A stretch of DNA of 6,085 nt from Marinosulfonomonas sp. (GCA_026989405.1 JALSJL010000040.1:1-6085); one strand, 5' to 3'; shown: positions 1 to 5,754, counted from the first letter of the stretch. Numbers and translations: made by a program. The notes: generated from the letters alone by a model not told the origin.

Positions 1-612
1 TTGCAGGCCTACGCATCGGGCATCTTTCCCATGGCTGAAACCCGCGACAGTCCCGGGCTTCACTGGATCGACCCGCATGAGCGTGGCATCTTCCCGTTGC
101 AGGGATTTCACATATCGAGGTCCCTGCGCCGGGCCATTCTGCGAGATGACTACCAGGCCAGGTTCGATACCGACTTCGAAGGCGTCATGCGCGCCTGCGC
201 CGACCGTGAAAACACATGGATCAACGATATCATTCTGGACCTGTACGGCCGCCTTCATCAGACCGGCCGGGCGCACAGCCAGGAAATCTGGCATGAGGGC
301 CGCCTGGTCGGTGGCGTCTACGGCATTACCCTTGGTCGGGCCTTTTTTGGTGAAAGCATGTTTTCGCGCCGCCGGGACGCGTCGAAAATCGCGTTGGCCT
401 GGTTGATTGACCGGCTGCGCCTGACCGGGTTCACCTTGTTTGATACCCAGTTTCTGACCCCGCACCTGGCAAGCCTCGGGGCCATCGAGATCAGTCGCGC
501 AGACTACCATCGGCGCTTGCAGATCGCCATCAGCCAATCGGCCGATATCTGCAGTCTGCCCGAACCGCAAACGCCTCAGTCTGTCTTGCAGCGCAACACC
601 CAGACGTCGTAG
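1..612 (+). CDS. aat: Leucyl/phenylalanyl-tRNA--protein transferase, 5' end cut by window
   Basis: This cytosolic enzyme moves Leu or Phe from aminoacyl-tRNA to the N-terminal Arg or Lys of proteins, creating an N-degron read by ClpS and degraded by ClpAP. The visible 203 codons carry the family signature: AYASGIFPMAE at the start, WIDP near residue 22, the FHISRSL segment (36-42), RAHSQEIW (90-97), GRLVGGVYG (100-108), GESMFS (117-122) and FDTQFLTPHLASLGA (147-161). Glu118, Asp148 and Gln150 line up with E. coli Glu156, Asp186 and Gln188 (a constant offset of 38). The TTG at base 1 is probably an internal Leu codon: relatives have about ten more residues (a TPELL-type stretch) before QAYASG, so the true start lies left of the window. 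The gene ends inside the convergent DUF2155 gene. In relatives biotin carboxylase genes often lie upstream; that is recalled, not seen here. Confidence 0.95.
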   Translation: MQAYASGIFPMAETRDSPGLHWIDPHERGIFPLQGFHISRSLRRAILRDDYQARFDTDFEGVMRACADRENTWINDIILDLYGRLHQTGRAHSQEIWHEGRLVGGVYGITLGRAFFGESMFSRRRDASKIALAWLIDRLRLTGFTLFDTQFLTPHLASLGAIEISRADYHRRLQIAISQSADICSLPEPQTPQSVLQRNTQTS

Positions 613-1085
613 CGCGGGTGGTCCAGCGCATTCAGCGCCGGGCTTGATGCAAGCATCCAGCCGCGAAAGGCAACGTCGCCATCGGCCGCATTGCGCACCA
701 GAACGTAAGACGCCGCATCGCCGGCCGGGTCATCCACCGGGAAACGACATTCGCCAAGCGTCACCTGAATGCGGCCCAGTTGCTTGGTCTGCCCGGGGGC
801 CAGGTCAAAATCAACCACTTCGCCCGAAACCTTGTCGACCGCCCGCAACATCACCCCGTCGGGTGCAACTTCGGCCGGCTGAATTGGTGATTGCGTTGTG
901 ATCGTTCCCATGTCGTAGTTCGGCAGCGGCCGCTCGCTTTCAAGAAACGGCTGGTCCAGCCCGGTGCCGTCGGTGATCGGGCTTTCGATAATGATATTGT
1001 CGCCATCGGGTTGGTCCTGCGCCCACCCGACCGATATACCGGTGGCCACAGCGCCTGCCAGGATCAATGGAAAAACGGCCTTCAT
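576..1085 (-). CDS. DUF2155 domain-containing exported protein
   Basis: This is a 169-residue protein of unknown function, recognised as DUF2155, a family typical of alphaproteobacteria. Residues 1-22 look like a Sec signal peptide: a Lys at position 2, a hydrophobic core, and Ala22 before Gln23 as likely cleavage site, so the mature protein should be periplasmic. Residues 23-75 are low-complexity, rich in Asp, Pro and Ile. The conserved domain covers about 76-168 and includes VDKVSGEVVDF, LGECRFP, FRGWMLASSPALNALDHP and the closing YDVWVLRC. Cys113 and Cys166 are the only cysteines and could form a disulfide (inference). Its ATG overlaps the mlaD stop as ATGA, and there is no strong Shine-Dalgarno, so translation is probably coupled to mlaD. 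Its last 37 bases overlap aat on the other strand. The family is clear; no function can be given. Confidence 0.88.
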   Translation of the reverse strand: MKAVFPLILAGAVATGISVGWAQDQPDGDNIIIESPITDGTGLDQPFLESERPLPNYDMGTITTQSPIQPAEVAPDGVMLRAVDKVSGEVVDFDLAPGQTKQLGRIQVTLGECRFPVDDPAGDAASYVLVRNAADGDVAFRGWMLASSPALNALDHPRYDVWVLRCKTD

Positions 1086-1537
1086 TCTTCGCCGCCATTG
1101 CCACTGACGAACTTGAGCAACAATTCGACAAGCCCGACCGAGCTCTGCGTGTCTTCGATTTCCGATCCGGGTTCAAGATTGAACGGCGAGCCGCCGGGCA
1201 AAAGCTCCATGAAATTGCCGCCAAGAAGCCCCTCGGACGAGACGACAACCGCGGTATCGTCCGGCAATGCGATATGGCTTGCCACGGTAAAATGCGTGTC
1301 AGCGCGGAAGGTTTCGGGGTTGAGATCCAGGTCGGTGACCGTGCCGACCTTGACGCCGGCCATGCGCACATCCGTCCCGACGGATACCCCCTGCACGGAG
1401 CGAAAAGATGCAAAGTACTCATGTGCATCAGAACTGTTTCCGGCGAACCCGGTGAGTTGATTGGCATAGAACAAAAAACCGACCGCCGCGGCCAGAACCG
1501 CGCCACCCACAATGACTTCTGCTGTGTTTTCCGACAT
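1082..1537 (-). CDS. mlaD: MlaD-like MCE-domain phospholipid transport protein
   Basis: This is the substrate-binding subunit of the Mla-type ABC system that moves phospholipids between inner and outer membrane to keep outer-membrane asymmetry. The 151-residue product has a short N-terminal tail, one membrane anchor at about residues 8-24, and a periplasmic MCE domain at about 39-117 with the typical VRMAGVKVGTV (57-67) and GLLGGNFMELLPGG (103-116) motifs. It is shorter than E. coli MlaD (about 183 residues), lacking much of the C-terminal tail. I start it at the ATG at 1537 because GGAG lies eight bases upstream; a TTG at 1558 would add seven residues and overlap the upstream gene. It begins five bases after the NDUFA12 stop and overlaps DUF2155 by four bases, so the three are almost surely one transcript. 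The ATPase and permease (MlaF, MlaE) are not in this window. Confidence 0.9.
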   Translation of the reverse strand: MSENTAEVIVGGAVLAAAVGFLFYANQLTGFAGNSSDAHEYFASFRSVQGVSVGTDVRMAGVKVGTVTDLDLNPETFRADTHFTVASHIALPDDTAVVVSSEGLLGGNFMELLPGGSPFNLEPGSEIEDTQSSVGLVELLLKFVSGNGGEE

Positions 1538-1542
1538 GCCCG

Positions 1543-1926
1543 CTACTCCGGTCGCCAAGCCTCATAGTCCTGCCGTTCGACCGGCCGGGGGCGCCGGATC
1601 GAACCCTTGGGCAAATAGGCCCGCGCAGTGCCGGTCAGGTTTTCATGGTGTGGCTTTTCCCATGGCTTGTGAACCAATGGGGCCCTGGTCGGCGGGTCGT
1701 CGAAAGTGTGGTGCAGCCAGCCGTGCCAGTCGGGCGGAACGCGCGAGGCTTCGGCCTCTCCGTTGAAAATGACCCATCGGCGCTTGCCGTCTCGGCTTTG
1801 ATAATAGGTGTTGCCCTGTTCATCCTCGCCAACGGGTTCACCCTTGAGCCATGTATAGATCTGGGTGTTCAGCGTTTGGCTGTCCCACCAAGTCACAGCC
1901 CGAAACAGGGTGTTCAGAATGCCCAT
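1543..1926 (-). CDS. NDUFA12-family NADH:ubiquinone oxidoreductase accessory subunit
   Basis: This 127-residue protein is the bacterial homologue of mitochondrial complex I subunit NDUFA12 (B17.2). In alphaproteobacteria such as Paracoccus it is a supernumerary subunit of the peripheral arm of complex I on the cytoplasmic side. The signature is clear: TWLKGEPVGEDEQGNTYY (25-42), KRRWVIFNGEAEASRVPPDW (48-67) and HGWLHHTFDDPP (68-79), followed by a basic, Pro-rich C-terminal tail ending near YEAW. There is no signal peptide or membrane segment. The start is well set: GGAGGG sits five bases before the ATG. It leads the three-gene unit NDUFA12-mlaD-DUF2155. The core nuo genes are not here, so it is encoded apart from its complex. 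A related possibility is a complex I assembly factor (NDUFAF2 type), but length and motifs fit NDUFA12 better. Confidence 0.93.
   Translation of the reverse strand: MGILNTLFRAVTWWDSQTLNTQIYTWLKGEPVGEDEQGNTYYQSRDGKRRWVIFNGEAEASRVPPDWHGWLHHTFDDPPTRAPLVHKPWEKPHHENLTGTARAYLPKGSIRRPRPVERQDYEAWRPE
1546..1549 (-). promoter_or_regulatory. Shine-Dalgarno of mlaD inside the last codons of the NDUFA12 gene
   Basis: The minus strand reads GGAG here, overlapping the final Glu codon of the upstream gene and eight bases before the ATG at 1537. It decides the mlaD start in favour of ATG 1537 over TTG 1558. Confidence 0.65.
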
Positions 1927-2050
1927 GGAAGCCCTCCGGTGTTGGTCTGTTCTTCATATGGCGGATTGGCGCGGGAAGGTCCAGAGAGAAGGTCCGCTGG
2001 GGGGCGCTCATCTGCCCTGTCGGGCATCTTCGCATTTGCGAGAAACGACC
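1927..2050 (-). promoter_or_regulatory. Leader region of the NDUFA12 unit, with hairpins and a direct repeat
   Basis: This gene-free stretch must hold the leader, and probably the promoter, of the NDUFA12-mlaD-DUF2155 unit. Visible structure: a short palindrome TCGCATTTGCGA at 2030-2041; a hairpin TGCCC-tgtc-GGGCA at 2013-2026; and an exact direct repeat GAAGGTCC (plus-strand sense) at 1975-1982 and 1988-1995, a spacing of 13 bases. A TATGAA (minus, 1958-1953) could be a -10 element, but no good -35 lies at the right distance, so no promoter is called with certainty. No convincing small ORF is seen. Confidence 0.3.
1932..1937 (-). promoter_or_regulatory. Shine-Dalgarno of the NDUFA12 gene
   Basis: Read on the minus strand this is GGAGGG, five bases before the ATG at 1926. 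It is the strongest ribosome binding site in the window and fixes the start of the first gene of the NDUFA12-mlaD-DUF2155 unit. Confidence 0.75.
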
Positions 2051-2075
2051 GGCGGGAGTGCCGAGCCACTCCGCC
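2051..2075 (-). terminator. Candidate terminator after the Rid-family gene
   Basis: On the minus strand, two bases after the Rid stop codon, GGCGGAGTG pairs with CACTCCCGCC around the loop gctcgg: nine pairs with one bulged C. It is followed by GGTCGTTTCT, a poor but T-rich tract. The place and strength suggest the end of the clpP-clpX-Rid transcript; the weak T tract means it could be a partial terminator or an mRNA-stabilising stem. Confidence 0.5.
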
Positions 2076-2077
2076 CC

Positions 2078-2461
2078 CTATCCGCTCACCCTGGCAGTCA
2101 CCTCGATTTCAATCTTCATCGCAGGGTCGATCAGGCCAGCCTCGATCATGGTGGCGGCTGGCGGGTTGTCCCCGAATGCCGCGCGCAGCATCGGCCAGCA
2201 GGGCGCAAACTCTTGCCGATCAGGCAGAATGTAGTGAACGCGAACCACATCGGCCATGGACGCGCCGGCCTGCCCAAGGGCCGCCTCGATATGTTCGAGG
2301 GCAAGTCGGCACTGGTCGACGACCCCGGTGGGCACCGTCATCGTGGAATGATCCTGCCCCGTGGTGCCGGAAACAAACACCCAGCCATCACAGACCACTG
2401 CCCGACTATAGGCCGCCTTTGGTTCATAAGCCGACCCCGATGAAATGCGCCGGATTGGCAT
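2078..2461 (-). CDS. Rid (YjgF/YER057c/UK114) family protein lacking the catalytic Arg
   Basis: This is a 127-residue Rid-superfamily protein; the family forms cytosolic trimers, and RidA itself hydrolyses reactive imine/enamine intermediates from PLP enzymes. Visible family features are ISSGSAYEPKAAYSRAV at the start, WVFVSGTTG (27-35), DVVRVHYILPDRQEF (71-85), NPPAATMIEAGLIDP (99-113) and the closing MKIEIEV (115-121). The position of E. coli RidA Arg105, which binds the carboxylate of the substrate, is Ala103 here, so classical RidA deaminase activity is not expected; this places it among the Arg-less Rid subfamilies, whose substrates are largely unknown. I chose ATG 2461: one base separates it from the clpX stop (TGAAATG), and no Shine-Dalgarno is close, which points to translational coupling. 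An ATG at 2500 would overlap clpX by 38 bases and has no ribosome binding site. Confidence 0.88.
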   Translation of the reverse strand: MPIRRISSGSAYEPKAAYSRAVVCDGWVFVSGTTGQDHSTMTVPTGVVDQCRLALEHIEAALGQAGASMADVVRVHYILPDRQEFAPCWPMLRAAFGDNPPAATMIEAGLIDPAMKIEIEVTARVSG

Positions 2462-2462
2462 T

Positions 2463-3725
2463 TCAGCTTGCCGAGGTCGCCTTTTTGCGCGCGTCAGCAT
2501 GGATCATCAGCGGCGCGGCATCCGAGTTGACCGCCTCTTCGTTGACCACAACCTCGGTCACGCTGTCGAGACCCGGCAATTCGAACATGGTATCAAGCAG
2601 GATGTCTTCCATGATCGACCGCAGACCGCGCGCGCCCGTCTTGCGTTCAATCGCGCGCTTGGCAATGGCGCGCAATGCATCATCGGTGAAGGTCAGTTTG
2701 GTGTTTTCCAGCTCGAACAGGCGCTCATATTGCTTGACCAGCGCATTTTTCGGCCGCGTCAGGATGGTCACCAACGCATCTTCATCAAGATCGGTCAGGG
2801 TCGCGATCACCGGCAGACGCCCGACAAACTCGGGGATCAGGCCGAATTTCAGCAGGTCTTCCGGCTCCAGCTCCTGGAACACTTCGCCAACGCCGCGGCT
2901 GTCATTGTCTTTGACATCAGCGCCAAAACCGATGGCCGACCCCTTGCCGCGCTGCGAAATGATCTTGTCGAGCCCGGCGAAAGCCCCGCCGCAAATGAAC
3001 AGGATATTGGTCGTGTCCACCTGCAGGAATTCCTGCTGCGGATGCTTGCGCCCACCTTGGGGCGGCACCGAGGCAACCGTGCCCTCCATGATCTTGAGCA
3101 GCGCCTGCTGCACCCCCTCACCCGACACGTCGCGAGTGATTGAGGGGTTGTCCGACTTGCGGGTGATCTTGTCGACCTCATCAATATAAACGATCCCGCG
3201 CTGCGCCCGCTCGACGTTGTATTCACTGGCCTGCAAGAGCTTGAGAATGATGTTCTCCACGTCTTCCCCGACATACCCCGCCTCGGTCAGCGTCGTGGCG
3301 TCGGCCATGGTAAAGGGCACATCAATGATGCGCGCCAGCGTTTGTGCCAGGAGCGTCTTGCCGCAGCCGGTGGGGCCGATCAGAAGAATGTTCGACTTGG
3401 CCAGCTCAATGTCACCTGATTTGGCGGCATGGTTGAGCCGTTTGTAGTGGTTGTGAACCGCAACCGAAAGCACCCGCTTGGCGTGTTCCTGCCCGATCAC
3501 ATAATCATCGAGAACTTCACAGATTTCCTTGGGCGTTGGCACGCCGTCGGCGGATTTCAGGCCCGACCCTTTGCTTTCTTCGCGGATGATGTCCATGCAA
3601 AGTTCGACGCATTCGTCGCAAATGAACACCGTTGGACCGGCGATCAGTTTTCGCACCTCGTGCTGACTTTTGCCGCAGAACGAGCAATATAAGGTGTTCT
3701 TGCTGTCACCAGAGTTATTTGCCAT
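2463..3725 (-). CDS. clpX: ATP-dependent Clp protease ATP-binding subunit ClpX
   Basis: ClpX is the cytosolic AAA+ hexamer that unfolds tagged or native substrates and feeds them to ClpP. The 420-residue product is full length. Zinc-binding domain: Cys14, Cys17, Cys36, Cys39. AAA+ module: Walker A GPTGCGKT (117-124), pore loop GYVG (150-153), Walker B IVYIDE (178-183), RKH loop (226-228), the ClpP-docking IGF tripeptide (265-267), arginine finger Arg303 in EFVGRLP, and sensor 2 GAR (364-366). Nothing important is missing. I start at ATG 3725 (MANNSGDSKN) because GGGGAAG lies just upstream and ClpX proteins begin this way; an in-frame extension to 3785 adds a 20-residue stretch unlike the family. 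It follows clpP after 144 bases, the usual order, and runs straight into the Rid gene. It may have its own promoter in the clpP-clpX gap. Confidence 0.98.
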   Translation of the reverse strand: MANNSGDSKNTLYCSFCGKSQHEVRKLIAGPTVFICDECVELCMDIIREESKGSGLKSADGVPTPKEICEVLDDYVIGQEHAKRVLSVAVHNHYKRLNHAAKSGDIELAKSNILLIGPTGCGKTLLAQTLARIIDVPFTMADATTLTEAGYVGEDVENIILKLLQASEYNVERAQRGIVYIDEVDKITRKSDNPSITRDVSGEGVQQALLKIMEGTVASVPPQGGRKHPQQEFLQVDTTNILFICGGAFAGLDKIISQRGKGSAIGFGADVKDNDSRGVGEVFQELEPEDLLKFGLIPEFVGRLPVIATLTDLDEDALVTILTRPKNALVKQYERLFELENTKLTFTDDALRAIAKRAIERKTGARGLRSIMEDILLDTMFELPGLDSVTEVVVNEEAVNSDAAPLMIHADARKKATSAS

Positions 3726-3794
3726 CAGTCTTCCCCAAAGGCCGCATGCCGATCGATTGCGCGACGATAAATCGCGATGGTTCACTTACCCTAA

Positions 3795-3823
3795 AGTCTA
3801 GGTCAGGCGAAAATTGGGCACAA
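3795..3823 (-). promoter_or_regulatory. Candidate clpX promoter
   Basis: On the minus strand TTGTGC (3823-3818) and TAGACT (3800-3795) are separated by exactly 17 bases, a fair housekeeping sigma-factor match (three and four of six consensus bases). It lies in the clpP-clpX gap and would give a leader of roughly 60 bases before the clpX ATG. This is read by eye only. Confidence 0.35.
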
Positions 3824-3830
3824 TGCCAAA

Positions 3831-3854
3831 ATGACAGACGCGTCACCGCGTCAT
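3831..3854 (-). terminator. Hairpin between clpP and clpX, possible weak terminator or attenuator
   Basis: Starting 15 bases past the clpP stop, the minus strand holds GACGCG-gtga-CGCGTC (plus 3837-3852), a perfect six-pair stem. An alternative, longer pairing joins the outer ATGAC and GTCAT at 3831-3854, leaving a four-base bulge. It is followed by a short TTTT. The T run is weak, so some read-through from clpP into clpX is likely, and the stem may set the ratio of the two messages (inference). Confidence 0.4.
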
Positions 3855-3869
3855 CCGGTTGTGACCAAA

Positions 3870-4502
3870 TCAACTGTCTTCCGCTTCCAATTTGGCGCGA
3901 CTGTCGACAATCTCGTCGATAAGCCCCCATTCTTTCGCTTCTTCCGGCGACATGAAGTTGTCGCGCTCCAGCGCGTTTTCGACGGTTTTCAGCTTCTGCC
4001 CGGTGTGGCTGACGTAGATCTGGTTCAGCCGCTCCTTGAGCTTCTGGGTTTCCTGGGCATGAATCATGATGTCCGTCGCCTGCCCCTGGTAGCCACCGGA
4101 CGGCTGGTGCACCATGATCCGGCTGTTGGGAAGCGAATAGCGCATGCCCTTTTCGCCGGCCGCCAGCAACAGAGAGCCCATCGAGGCCGCCTGCCCGATG
4201 CAGACCGTCGAAATCTTGGGCCGGATATACTGCATGGTGTCATAGATCGACAAGCCGCTGGTCACGACACCACCGGGGCTGTTGATATACATCGAAATTT
4301 CCTTGGTCGGGTTTTCCGCTTCAAGGAACAGAAGCTGCGCCACGATGATGGTCGCCATTTCATCATGAACGGGCCCGGCCACGAAAATGATCCGCTCCTT
4401 GAGCAGACGCGAAAAGATGTCGTAGCGGATCGACCCGCGCGAAGTGGTCTCCTCGACAGTGGGGATGATAAAACTGGTCAGTTGTGAAATGGGGTCTCTC
4501 AT
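3870..4502 (-). CDS. clpP: ATP-dependent Clp protease proteolytic subunit ClpP
   Basis: ClpP is the serine peptidase that forms a double heptameric barrel and works with ClpX or ClpA. The 210-residue product is full length, with a short N-terminal propeptide-like segment before the mature region. The catalytic triad is Ser107 in GQAASMGS, His132 in MVHQPSGG and Asp181 in ERDNFMSPEEA; these match E. coli Ser97, His122 and Asp171 with a constant offset of ten. Other hallmarks are RIIFVAGPV (37-45), INSPGG (73-78) and YDTMQYI (87-93). The ATG at 4502 has AAGG about eight bases upstream. It is the first gene of a clpP-clpX-Rid group. Upstream bases hold candidate promoters, one starting with a heat-shock-like CTTGAA. 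Nothing is unusual in the protein. Confidence 0.98.
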   Translation of the reverse strand: MRDPISQLTSFIIPTVEETTSRGSIRYDIFSRLLKERIIFVAGPVHDEMATIIVAQLLFLEAENPTKEISMYINSPGGVVTSGLSIYDTMQYIRPKISTVCIGQAASMGSLLLAAGEKGMRYSLPNSRIMVHQPSGGYQGQATDIMIHAQETQKLKERLNQIYVSHTGQKLKTVENALERDNFMSPEEAKEWGLIDEIVDSRAKLEAEDS

Positions 4503-4524
4503 GTCCGTACCTTCAAGCTGCAGG

Positions 4525-4553
4525 GATAAGGGTTAGCGGATAAGTGCTTACAA
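4525..4553 (-). promoter_or_regulatory. Possible clpP-proximal promoter with GGATAAG direct repeat
   Basis: The minus strand shows TTGTAA (4553-4548), 17 bases, then CTTATC (4530-4525), a weak promoter match 23 bases before the clpP ATG. The same stretch has an exact repeat GGATAAG (plus sense) at 4524-4530 and 4538-4544, spaced 14 bases apart, which could be regulator half-sites or chance. A transcript from here would have a very short leader. Confidence 0.2.
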
Positions 4554-4555
4554 AT

Positions 4556-4585
4556 GTCTTAGTGATGCGGACGCGGAGCTTCAAG
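4556..4585 (-). promoter_or_regulatory. Candidate clpP promoter, heat-shock-like -35
   Basis: On the minus strand CTTGAA (4585-4580) equals the start of the RpoH -35 consensus, and TTGAAG (4584-4579) with TAAGAC (4561-4556) at 17-base spacing also reads as a modest housekeeping promoter. ClpP genes are often heat-induced, so RpoH control is plausible, but the -10 region is a poor RpoH match. Read by eye only. Confidence 0.33.
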
Positions 4586-4605
4586 GCCATGCGCTCACCC
4601 GAGGC

Positions 4606-4626
4606 GCGGCCAATTGACGTGGCCGC
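4606..4626 (-). repeat. GC-rich inverted repeat downstream of the DUF475 gene
   Basis: GCGGCC (4606-4611) and GGCCGC (4621-4626) form a perfect six-pair stem with a nine-base loop, 63 bases past the DUF475 stop. A second, weaker pair GCGGT/ACCGC lies at 4654-4675. Neither is followed by a T tract, so they are not called intrinsic terminators. The rest of 4586-4688 shows no gene. Confidence 0.3.
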
Positions 4627-4688
4627 CGGCCCCGGAAATGCCCGCTTTGCCCCGCGGTTGGCGCCATTCGACCGCTGCCCTCGCAAGT

Positions 4689-5750
4689 TCACGGTGAATT
4701 CTGGTCACTCTGGCCGAATTCTTCCGTGGCCTCACGGCTCTTGTTGTAACGCACCGACGACCAGAGCGAGATACCGATCAGCCCGGCCCCGATCAGGCCG
4801 GTGACGAGTTCGGGGATGCTCCAGAGGGTCTGGGCAAACATGATGAGTGCCAGAACCAGAATCGAATAGAACGCGCCGTGCTCAAGATACCTGAATTGCG
4901 CAAGTGTCTGTTTTTCAACCAGCATGATGGTCATCGAGCGCACATACATCGCCCCGACCCCAAGCCCGATCGCGATCAGGAAAAAGTTCTGGGTCAGGGC
5001 AAAAGCCCCGATCACACCATCAAAGGAAAAACTGGCATCCAGGACTTCAAGGTAGAGAAATGCCCCCAGTCCGCCGACACGCGCAATCGACCCGGCTTCC
5101 GGCTGCCTGTCCAGCGCCTGCCCGAGCGCCTCGACACCGGTAAAGATCACCAATCCGAACATCGCAGAGGACAGAAACCGCGCGACATCGTGCTCGGGCA
5201 GCTGCGTGGCCACGCCCAGAACCGCAAGCAGGACCAGCGTGATCTGCAGGCCCCGGATGCTGGCCCAGCGGCGCAACTGGACCTCCAGCGCCTTGATCCA
5301 ATCGACTTCCTTGCCCTCGTCAATGAAATAGGTCAACGCAACCATCATCAGGAATGCGCCCCCGAATCCGGCGATCGAGACATGTGCGTCATGCATGATT
5401 CGCGCGTATTCCTTCGGATCTCCGACCGCCAGAGAAAATGCCTCGAGCGGCCCGATGCGCGCGGCGACCGCCACAACAACAAGCGGAAACACGATGCGCA
5501 TGCCGAAAACGGCGATCAGGATGCCCCAGGTCAGAAAGCGTTTCTGCCAGACCGGCGACATTGTGCGCAGCTTGTTGGCATTCACGATCGCATTGTCAAA
5601 CGACAGCGATATCTCGAGGATGATCAGAACGACGCCAATGACCAGGAACGCAAAGGCGGCGCCGAAAGACTGCGAATAGCTCCAGCCCAGCCAGAATATC
5701 GCAACCATGCCGGCAATGGTCATGATGAACGGCCAGCGAAAATGTCTCAT
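4689..5750 (-). CDS. DUF475 / TerC-family integral membrane protein
   Basis: This is a 353-residue polytopic inner-membrane protein recognised as DUF475, a branch of the TerC superfamily; some TerC proteins export Mn(II) or act in tellurite or metal stress, but the substrate of this branch is not established. About ten hydrophobic segments are visible (roughly 7-25, 31-50, 73-97, 126-144, 168-184, 196-212, 226-250, 254-272, 293-310, 313-333). Two repeat-like acidic motifs inside the membrane mark the internal duplication of the fold: LEISLSFDNAIVNA (45-58) and LEVLDASFSFDGVIGAF (234-250), with Glu46, Asp52, Glu235 and Asp244 as likely metal ligands (inference). I prefer ATG 5750, which follows AAAGG by four bases; ATG 5762 is a close alternative, and the GTG at 5906 would add an unlikely 52-residue extension. 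It appears to be a single-gene unit with no strong terminator. Confidence 0.87.
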   Translation of the reverse strand: MRHFRWPFIMTIAGMVAIFWLGWSYSQSFGAAFAFLVIGVVLIILEISLSFDNAIVNANKLRTMSPVWQKRFLTWGILIAVFGMRIVFPLVVVAVAARIGPLEAFSLAVGDPKEYARIMHDAHVSIAGFGGAFLMMVALTYFIDEGKEVDWIKALEVQLRRWASIRGLQITLVLLAVLGVATQLPEHDVARFLSSAMFGLVIFTGVEALGQALDRQPEAGSIARVGGLGAFLYLEVLDASFSFDGVIGAFALTQNFFLIAIGLGVGAMYVRSMTIMLVEKQTLAQFRYLEHGAFYSILVLALIMFAQTLWSIPELVTGLIGAGLIGISLWSSVRYNKSREATEEFGQSDQNSP

Positions 5751-5754
5751 AGCG

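Noticed and set aside
1538..1558. Seven-residue N-terminal extension of MlaD from a TTG
   Set aside because: It would overlap the NDUFA12 gene, uses TTG, and the ATG at 1537 has a good GGAG at the right distance.
1645..3189. Long open frame of 514 codons on the plus strand
   Set aside because: It runs antisense to the NDUFA12, Rid and clpX genes, all clearly real; its translation is Ser/Arg/Pro-rich with no recognisable family, as expected of a high-GC shadow frame.
3831..4487. Open frame of 218 codons opposite clpP
   Set aside because: It is an antisense shadow of a fully conserved clpP with no start signal or family match.
4606..4675. Intrinsic terminator for the DUF475 gene
   Set aside because: The GC-rich stems are real, but neither is followed by a T tract on the minus strand; listed only as an inverted repeat.
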